From Candidatus Latescibacterota bacterium (GTDB lineage: Bacteria; JAAXHH01; JACQVL01), in NCBI GenBank assembly GCA_016209865.1, contig JACQVL010000157.1, forward strand, positions 1 to 10,948: a DNA stretch of 10,948 nucleotides, written 5' to 3'. Each line of letters begins with the position of its first letter. Position 1 is the stretch's first letter. The notes under the pieces are model-generated. The model did not search any database, had not been told where the DNA came from, and was given only the letters and a program-made list of their open reading frames with translations. Shown here in pieces: positions 7,043 to 10,948 of the stretch. Position numbers and translations under genes: made by a program.

Positions 7043-8169
7043 AGGGCGTACACCGCCGTCGTCGGCCAGAACGCCGCCCAGGCAAACCAGAAGGCGTTAT
7101 ATGCGGTCGAAATTCTGGTGAGCGTTTTTCCGTTCAGCGGCCCGTCGATGGCTTTGCCCTCGACCGTCCACACCGTCCCGGTCTCCTGATCCTGTAGCCG
7201 AAACGGTACTCCTCCGTCGACCACCCTGAACGTGAGAGACTGGCCGTTGACCCGGCGATCATAGGAGAGGGCCAACCGTCCAGCCTGATCGAACACCACC
7301 AGCACGTCACGACCGACGATGGCGTCATTGACAGCCGCCCGTGTCCCAAGACTACTGAACGGATACGCTTTGACCAGCCCACTGGTGAGGATCCCGTGGA
7401 TCATCCGCTTCGGGGGAAACCGTGTATCGAGCGACCGATTGAGGGGAAACAGCGGTGGAGTATTTTCAAACTGATAGCTGCCATACGGATATTGAGTCAA
7501 CAGTCGGTTGGAATTCGACCGGGCGATGACCAGCGTCTCCGGATGGAGTTGTTTCCACAGCCTCCAGGTCACTTCTGTGGCAGGGATCATCTCCAGATGA
7601 TCGCGCGGGGTGGTGATGTCAAACACGAGGCCGGTGCCGGTCAACGGGCAGAAGGTCACGGAGACCCGCTGGCCGCCGACCTGATCGTTGACGATCTCAT
7701 GCCACCAGAGCACATTATGCGGGTATGCCCGCGTCTCCCCGTTCAGGACAAGTCCGATGACCAGATCATCATCCGCCAGGTAATCCACCCCGCTCGCCGT
7801 CACGAACGAGGGATTGGTGAGCGCAGGAATATCGTCGATCTTCGGCCCCCCGGAGGCGAGTTGATCCTTCGGGAACGTCCCGTAGACGGGAAAGTCTGGT
7901 GCATCGATGGTGGTAAAGTATATCTGCGGGATGAGCACCAGCTTAGACGCTCGGAGATCGGATCGACTCCGGTCATACATGACGAGGTTATTGTTGAACA
8001 GAAGCCCGGATACTCCGAACCCGACGGCTCCGGCCCGAGACGGGTCGTCCATGGGGGTGCCCGTGTCTGGCGTGGTGGGAGTCGAGGGGTTCGCGTTGTC
8101 CTGACACCCCATCCCTCCCATCGACAGCAAGAGGACGAGCACGATCAGACGAGTCGGAGAAGTCATCAT
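7039..8169 (-). CDS. DUF3179 domain lipoprotein with a displaced conserved segment
   Basis: This 376-residue protein has a signal sequence ending LSMGGMGC, with a plausible lipobox Cys at residue 22, and then a Thr/Pro-rich linker, so it is probably a lipid-anchored periplasmic protein. The DUF3179 (PF11376) hallmarks are clear: DDIPALTNPSFV (112-123), GETRAYPHNVLWWHEIVND (144-162), VTFCPLTGTGLVFD (171-184) and a C-terminal module ending AYNAFWFAWAAFWP. The function of DUF3179 is not established. Unusually, the FGVSGLLFNNNLVMYDR segment stands at 51-67, before the domain, instead of between VFD and LEMIPATEVTW, where this protein has only a few residues. The start at 8169 follows GGGAGG by seven nt. 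It is the first gene of a two-gene unit, and its promoter region carries a Crp/Fnr-like palindrome and a matching -10 box. The export assignment is fairly sure; the role is unknown. Confidence 0.88.
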   Translation of the reverse strand: MMTSPTRLIVLVLLLSMGGMGCQDNANPSTPTTPDTGTPMDDPSRAGAVGFGVSGLLFNNNLVMYDRSRSDLRASKLVLIPQIYFTTIDAPDFPVYGTFPKDQLASGGPKIDDIPALTNPSFVTASGVDYLADDDLVIGLVLNGETRAYPHNVLWWHEIVNDQVGGQRVSVTFCPLTGTGLVFDITTPRDHLEMIPATEVTWRLWKQLHPETLVIARSNSNRLLTQYPYGSYQFENTPPLFPLNRSLDTRFPPKRMIHGILTSGLVKAYPFSSLGTRAAVNDAIVGRDVLVVFDQAGRLALSYDRRVNGQSLTFRVVDGGVPFRLQDQETGTVWTVEGKAIDGPLNGKTLTRISTAYNAFWFAWAAFWPTTAVYAL

Positions 8170-8193
8170 AAGTTTTCCTCCCGATTGGGAGCG

Positions 8194-8220
8194 GTTGAAC
8201 AGTCTCAACAATCTTGTTGA
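8194..8220. repeat. Two overlapping GTTGA/TCAAC inverted repeats in the leader of the DUF3179 gene
   Basis: GTTGA (8194-8198), N6, TCAAC (8205-8209) is one dyad. The same TCAAC then begins a second, perfect dyad, TCAACAATCTTGTTGA (8205-8220). Three half-sites are thus spaced at 11-nt intervals, one helical turn. They lie downstream of the predicted transcription start of the DUF3179 gene. They could form a repressor operator (TTGA-N6-TCAA recalls FNR-type half-sites) or two mutually exclusive RNA hairpins. Only the symmetry is seen directly. Confidence 0.45.
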
Positions 8221-8242
8221 CTGAAGTAAGGATTCATGATAT

Positions 8243-8248
8243 AGTATA
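8243..8248 (-). promoter_or_regulatory. Predicted -10 box (TATACT) of the DUF3179 promoter
   Basis: Read on the minus strand, TATACT matches five of six bases of the sigma-70 TATAAT consensus. It stands exactly 20 nt downstream of the CTTACAG end of the palindrome at 8269-8286. The start of transcription would be near 8236. There is no good -35 hexamer, as expected for an activator-dependent promoter. The same arrangement is found at 9189-9232. Confidence 0.6.
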
Positions 8249-8268
8249 CTCATGGATTAGTATTGTAT

Positions 8269-8286
8269 CTGTAAGAAACCTTACAG
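8269..8286. promoter_or_regulatory. Crp/Fnr-type palindromic operator CTGTAAG-N4-CTTACAG, between divergent genes
   Basis: CTGTAAGAAACCTTACAG is a perfect dyad with 7-bp arms and a 4-bp centre, in the region between the DUF3179 gene and the Crp/Fnr-family gene. Size and symmetry suit a dimeric Crp/Fnr regulator, whose classical sites are TGTGA-N6-TCACA and TTGAT-N4-ATCAA. Its centre is at about -41.5 relative to the predicted start of the DUF3179 transcript, the class II activation position. It also lies 130 nt before the regulator's own start codon, so autoregulation is possible. A second copy of the motif is at 9189-9206. Confidence 0.7.
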
Positions 8287-8407
8287 TTTGATTGTACGTA
8301 TGGGGAACCTTTACCCGGACTGGCTCGTTGTATACGCAGCAGTATAGGGGGTGCTTCCAGACGAGAGTCTTTCTTCTGCGTGTCATCGAGTGGACAAGGG
8401 GGAGATG

Positions 8408-9094
8408 ATGCCCGACCGGCTCTGGTACCTGAAACAGATTAACATCTTTTCCCAGATGGACGAGGCCATGTTTCGTCAACTCAACGACATGATGGTTGAG
8501 AAGACGCTGCAGAAGAAAGCCATCGTCTACATGCCCGATGATCCGAGCGAGTATGTCTATTGTTTGAAGCGTGGGCGGGTCAAAATCTCCAAAATCTCGG
8601 AAGAGGGGAAAGAGATCACGATCACGATCTTAGAGCCGGGCGAGATCTTCGGGGAGCTTTCCCTCATCGATTCAGGACCGCGCGAGACGATCGCGGAAGT
8701 GATCGATGATGCCTATCTCTGCATCGTCCGACGAACCGATTTCGAGCGTCTGATGGCCCAGGCTCCGGACATGGCGCTCAGGGTGACGAAACTGATCGGG
8801 TTGCGCCTGCGGGCGATCGAGAACAAGATGGAAGACCTCGTCTTCCGGGACGTCCCGGCCCGGCTCGCCCGGTTGCTCCTCCGATTGGCCCACGACCACG
8901 GCAAACCGGCCCCATCGGGCGGGACGCTGATCGACCTCAAGCTGTCGCAGCATGAATTCGCCTGTTTGATCGGCTCAACGCGGGAGACGACGAGTCTCTT
9001 CCTGAACGAATTCAAGCGGGACGGCCTGATCGATCTGGTCCATCGCAGGATTGTCGTGCTCGACCCCCACAGCCTTGAAGCACGAGGCGTCTGA
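8408..9094 (+). CDS. Crp/Fnr-family transcriptional regulator
   Basis: This 228-residue cytosolic DNA-binding protein has an N-terminal cyclic-nucleotide-binding-type beta-roll (about 12-120), a long dimerisation helix (about 120-147) and a C-terminal winged helix-turn-helix (about 150-222). The HTH reads LSQHEFACLIGSTRETTSLFLNEFKRDGLI, with the usual RET at the start of the recognition helix. In the ligand pocket, GELSLIDSGPRETIAEV (82-98) keeps GEL and an Arg, but the following Ser/Thr-type residue is Glu, so cAMP binding is doubtful. Cysteines are only at 52, 105 and 186, which does not fit an FNR-type iron-sulfur sensor. AGGGGGAG lies just upstream. ATG at 8408 gives a better gap than the adjacent ATG at 8405; the frame also reaches back to a GTG at 8351 without a ribosome site. 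It is divergent from the DUF3179 unit, and matching palindromes on both sides make it the likely regulator of its neighbours. The signal is unknown. Confidence 0.92.
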   Translation: MPDRLWYLKQINIFSQMDEAMFRQLNDMMVEKTLQKKAIVYMPDDPSEYVYCLKRGRVKISKISEEGKEITITILEPGEIFGELSLIDSGPRETIAEVIDDAYLCIVRRTDFERLMAQAPDMALRVTKLIGLRLRAIENKMEDLVFRDVPARLARLLLRLAHDHGKPAPSGGTLIDLKLSQHEFACLIGSTRETTSLFLNEFKRDGLIDLVHRRIVVLDPHSLEARGV

Positions 9095-9188
9095 AATCCC
9101 CCTGTATAGCTTATCAAGAGCGCTTCTCTCCGCTGTCCCACTTGTTCTCCTCACCCTGCGTCCCAACCCTCACACAATCATCCTGCAA

Positions 9189-9206
9189 CCGTAAGCCTGC
9201 TTACAG
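9189..9206. promoter_or_regulatory. Second Crp/Fnr-type palindromic operator (GTAAG-N4-CTTAC)
   Basis: CCGTAAGCCTGCTTACAG has the same design as the site at 8269-8286. The inner dyad GTAAG-N4-CTTAC is perfect, the right half-site CTTACAG is identical, and the left half differs only by T to C (CCGTAAG). Its centre lies 34.5 nt upstream of the last base of TATATT (9227-9232), the same distance as at the DUF3179 promoter. It is the likely activator site for the thioredoxin-fold gene and its downstream neighbour. Confidence 0.68.
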
Positions 9207-9226
9207 AATACCGCCCCCTGCCGCCT

Positions 9227-9232
9227 TATATT
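9227..9232 (+). promoter_or_regulatory. Predicted -10 box (TATATT) of the thioredoxin-fold/exported protein unit
   Basis: TATATT matches five of six bases of the TATAAT consensus and begins exactly 20 nt after the CTTACAG half-site. Transcription would start near 9239, leaving a leader of about 70 nt before the ATG at 9311. No -35 hexamer is evident, consistent with an activator-dependent promoter. Confidence 0.58.
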
Positions 9233-9310
9233 GTCTGACGTCTGAAGAGAGGTTTGACCGAACCAGGAGTGCCCGTGGGGCCGTCGTGCCTGAGCTGGAA
9301 GGAGGTGGTC

Positions 9311-9637
9311 ATGCTCTACCTGGACGTGTTCATCACGCACGGATGTCCGTCGGAGGATGAAGCACGACGGCTGGCGGAATCCGTCTCGCGCACGTTCACC
9401 AACGTGACGGTCGCTGTGCGGAACTTCCTGGACGATGAGGCACGCGCCGCAGCGTTCGGTGTGTTTGTCGTCCCGGCGTTTGTGCTCGATGGTCAGATCA
9501 TCGGGATGGGGCCGATCAACCCACGTCAGTTGTATGGGGCTATTCTACGGCGGGGTGGAATACTGGCTTCACAGAATGGTCAGACTGGCCAGATGGAACC
9601 GGATCAGGAAAGGTCATCCTCTCACGAGACACTGTAA
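9311..9637 (+). CDS. Small single-cysteine thioredoxin-fold protein
   Basis: This 108-residue protein opens with a beta strand and an active-site-like loop, LDVFITHGCPSEDEARRLAE. The first Cys of a CxxC motif is present (Cys12, CPSE), but the second is Glu15. A strand and then VVPAFVLDGQIIGMGP follow; Pro55 after Val is the likely cis-proline of the thioredoxin fold. There is no other cysteine, so it would act as a monothiol enzyme, a carrier or a binding protein rather than a dithiol reductase. No signal peptide is seen, so it is probably cytosolic. The last 25 residues are polar and probably disordered. GGAGG ends five nt before the ATG at 9311, which fixes the start although the frame is open earlier. 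The gene follows a Crp/Fnr-like operator with a -10 box and lies 61 nt before the exported Cys/His protein. Partner and substrate are unknown. Confidence 0.78.
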   Translation: MLYLDVFITHGCPSEDEARRLAESVSRTFTNVTVAVRNFLDDEARAAAFGVFVVPAFVLDGQIIGMGPINPRQLYGAILRRGGILASQNGQTGQMEPDQERSSSHETL

Positions 9638-9698
9638 CCATCCATTTTCTCGCGGAGTCTTCATCCACATCACCCATCACAGAGGAAAGGAGTCATCC

Positions 9699-10091
9699 AT
9701 GCGTCACATTCTCATCTGCTCGTTCATGAGTCTCTTCATGCTCGTGAGCATAGCCGCTGTCGCTGCTCATGCCCAGGAGAAGATGGGCAAGAGCACCACG
9801 GTGGAAGGGGAATTGATCGACCTGCGCTGCTTCAGTGCACAGGGATCTCGCGGAGAAAAACACCAGATGTGCGCGGTGGCCTGTGCCAAGGTCGGCGATC
9901 CGGTCGGGATCGTGGACGCGAAGGGTAAAGTCTACACGCTGGGATCACAAACAGGTGGGTACGTCGATCACATGGCCAAGACGGCGCGGGTCACCGGGAT
10001 GGTGTCCGGGAACGTGATCATCCCGATGAAAGTGGAGGTGAAAGAGGGGAACAGTTGGAAGACGATTACATTGCCCAAAGAGATGATGTAA
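9699..10091 (+). CDS. Small exported protein of unknown function with a Cys/His cluster
   Basis: This 130-residue protein has a clear Sec signal sequence (residues 1-25, AAVAAHA then QEKMG), so the mature part of about 105 residues is periplasmic or secreted. The mature domain starts STTVEGELIDLRCF and holds Cys44, His55, Cys58 and Cys62 (CFSAQGS, KHQMCAVACAK), followed by beta-strand-like PVGIVDAKGKVYTL and a strand-rich second half ending in a TLPKEMM tail. The Cys/His spacing could bind a metal or heme, or form a disulfide; no CxxCH heme motif is present. I do not recognise a named family, though GEL-D-C plus MC--ACAK-G-PVG proteins occur as hypothetical secreted proteins in other environmental bacteria. 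AAAGGAG with a six-nt gap supports ATG at 9699. It is probably cotranscribed with the thioredoxin-fold gene and ends before a strong terminator. Confidence 0.82.
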   Translation: MRHILICSFMSLFMLVSIAAVAAHAQEKMGKSTTVEGELIDLRCFSAQGSRGEKHQMCAVACAKVGDPVGIVDAKGKVYTLGSQTGGYVDHMAKTARVTGMVSGNVIIPMKVEVKEGNSWKTITLPKEMM

Positions 10092-10116
10092 TCGTCCTAA
10101 GCAGAAAGGCTGGATA

Positions 10117-10162
10117 AAAGAAAACAGGGGACCTTGAACGATGACGGGTCCCCGTTTTCTTT
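10117..10162. terminator. Strong bidirectional intrinsic terminator
   Basis: AAAGAAAAC then GGGGACC (10117-10133, with one bulged A at 10126) pairs with GGTCCCC then GTTTTCTTT (10147-10162), giving a stem of about 16 bp around a 13-nt loop. The T-rich end terminates plus-strand transcripts from the exported-protein gene. Because the left arm is A-rich, the same structure also works for minus-strand transcripts from the dehydrogenase. It lies between convergent genes, where such a terminator is expected. Confidence 0.88.
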
Positions 10163-10192
10163 GGGTAGGTGCTGCATCATGAGTCTCTTGTC

Positions 10193-10212
10193 ATTCCCGC
10201 GAAAGCGGGAAT
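10193..10212. repeat. REP-like inverted repeat ATTCCCGC-GAAA-GCGGGAAT
   Basis: This is a perfect 8-bp inverted repeat around a GAAA tetraloop sequence, preceded by GTC and placed 5 nt beyond the dehydrogenase stop. It resembles widely dispersed intergenic repeats of the CATTCCCGCGAAAGCGGGAAT type (REP-like and Neisseria dRS3-like elements); in-frame it gives the familiar SFPRKRES peptide. In RNA it would fold as a stable hairpin at the 3' end of the dehydrogenase transcript. Copy number in the genome cannot be seen from one window. Confidence 0.7.
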
Positions 10213-10217
10213 CTATC

Positions 10218-10948
10218 CTACGCCGGCATCCCCCACTTCTTCGCCGCCAGCGGCTTGACGGCCGGGTTGACCAGCCCGTCCGCCGGCCAGCGCCCGCTCA
10301 GGATCGTGACGAGCTGCTGCGCCAGCTTCTTGCGCCGCTCAACGCTCCCCCGGTCGGACGCCGACGCCATGTGCGGGGTGAGGACGACGCGGTCCATCTT
10401 CAAGAGGGGATTGTCCGGCACGGGCGGCTCCTGCTCCAGGACGTCCAGTCCAGCCCCGGCGATCCATCCTTCTTGCAGCGCCCGGATGAGCGCCGCTTCC
10501 TCTACCACTTTGCCCCGGCCGGTGTTGATGAAGTACGCCGATGGCTTCATCCGGCGAAAGTCCTCCTCCCCGATGAGATGATAGGTTCCCTTCGTGAGAG
10601 GAAGATGGCAGGACACAAAGTCTGATTCCCGGAACAGCGCCTCCTTGTCAACCATCCGAACGCCGTACCCGTCCGCCACTTCCTGACCGACGTACGGGTC
10701 GTACGCGAGCATCTGGAACTCAAACCCGGCCGCCATCTTCGCCATCGCGCGGGGGATATTCCCGAACGAGACGAACCCTAACGTCTGGCCGTAGAGATGC
10801 TGGATCGGGCCGAGCGAGGGACGGGGGTTGAGTCCCTTCATCCCGTTGTTGATCGGGACGAGATGGCGCGCTAACGCTAAGAGGAACATCATCGCGTGCG
10901 CCGCGACTTCCCGCTCGAAGACGCCGACGAGGTTGAACACGATAATCC
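10218..10948 (-). CDS. D-isomer-specific 2-hydroxyacid dehydrogenase (5' part lies beyond the right edge)
   Basis: The frame is open to the right edge, so about 242 C-terminal residues are visible. They cover the NAD-binding domain and the end of the catalytic domain of the phosphoglycerate dehydrogenase/D-lactate dehydrogenase superfamily (PF02826). Seen in order: FEREVAAHAMMFLLALAR, which leads into the nucleotide domain, then LGFVSFGNIPRAMAKMA, YDPYV, CHLPLTKGTYHLI, FINTGRGKVVEE with the catalytic Arg, AGLDVLEQEPP with the catalytic Glu, and LTPHMAS with the catalytic His. All three catalytic residues are present. The dinucleotide glycine motif reads SFGNIP where GxGxxG is usual, so two of three glycines are changed. 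The enzyme would reduce a 2-oxoacid or oxidise a 2-hydroxyacid with NAD(H); the substrate is not evident. It is convergent with the exported-protein gene and shares its terminator. Confidence 0.9.
   Translation of the reverse strand, partial: IIVFNLVGVFEREVAAHAMMFLLALARHLVPINNGMKGLNPRPSLGPIQHLYGQTLGFVSFGNIPRAMAKMAAGFEFQMLAYDPYVGQEVADGYGVRMVDKEALFRESDFVSCHLPLTKGTYHLIGEEDFRRMKPSAYFINTGRGKVVEEAALIRALQEGWIAGAGLDVLEQEPPVPDNPLLKMDRVVLTPHMASASDRGSVERRKKLAQQLVTILSGRWPADGLVNPAVKPLAAKKWGMPA

Noticed and set aside
6107-7189. Long plus-strand open frame of 360 codons opposite the beta-barrel gene.
   Set aside because: Composition (Arg, Pro, His rich) and lack of any motif mark it as antisense to the barrel gene, which has a signal sequence, barrel-like strands and ATGA coupling to DUF3179.
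8287-8407. Promoter for the Crp/Fnr gene with the same palindrome-to--10 spacing on the plus strand.
   Set aside because: At 20 nt beyond the palindrome on this side the sequence is ACCTTT, not a -10. TATACG (8331) and TATAGG (8343) are candidates but without a -35, so no plus-strand promoter is called.

Overview
The window looks like a chromosomal segment of a GC-rich, respiring, environmental Gram-negative bacterium, most plausibly a member of the Nitrospirota (Nitrospira-like). This is an inference from the gene mix: a short Crp/Fnr-type regulator, a DUF3179 lipoprotein, membrane-anchored c-type cytochromes, and SPASM radical SAM plus TIGR04283-type genes. There is no rRNA or marker gene to prove it. 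No tRNA, rRNA, CRISPR array, transposase or phage gene was seen.

Left half (1-5865, minus strand, read right to left): a tightly packed probable operon. It runs from a membrane-anchored diheme cytochrome c (5865-5089), to an 832-residue fusion of a PqqD-like/radical SAM/SPASM enzyme with a complete AS3MT/ArsM-type arsenite methyltransferase (5059-2561), a PiT-family phosphate permease (2546-1401), a TIGR04283-type family-2 glycosyltransferase (1371-628) and a second, membrane-anchored GT2 that runs off the left edge (623-<1). The gaps are only 29, 14, 29 and 4 nt, and four of the starts have good Shine-Dalgarno sequences. An arsenic methyltransferase fused to a radical SAM enzyme, with a glycosyltransferase from a family linked to arsenosugar synthesis and an oxyanion permease beside it, suggests an organoarsenical biosynthesis or detoxification locus of unfamiliar architecture.

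Middle (6116-8169, minus strand): a DUF3179 lipoprotein overlaps by ATGA with a predicted outer-membrane beta-barrel protein. The DUF3179 protein appears to carry one of its conserved segments in the wrong place, near the N-terminus. A 250-nt gap with a modest hairpin separates this pair from the cytochrome operon.

Right half: a Crp/Fnr-family regulator (8408-9094, plus) is divergent from the DUF3179 pair. It is followed by a single-cysteine thioredoxin-fold protein (9311-9637) and a small exported protein with a Cys/His cluster (9699-10091), ending in a strong bidirectional terminator (10117-10162). Two matching palindromes of the form CTGTAAG-N4-CTTACAG lie upstream of the DUF3179 pair and the thioredoxin-fold pair. 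Each is followed after exactly 20 nt by a -10-like hexamer (TATACT, TATATT), which puts its centre near -41.5. This is the geometry of a class II Crp/Fnr-activated promoter, so the local regulator probably controls both flanking units. Beyond a REP-like inverted repeat (10193-10212), a D-2-hydroxyacid dehydrogenase enters from the right edge on the minus strand.
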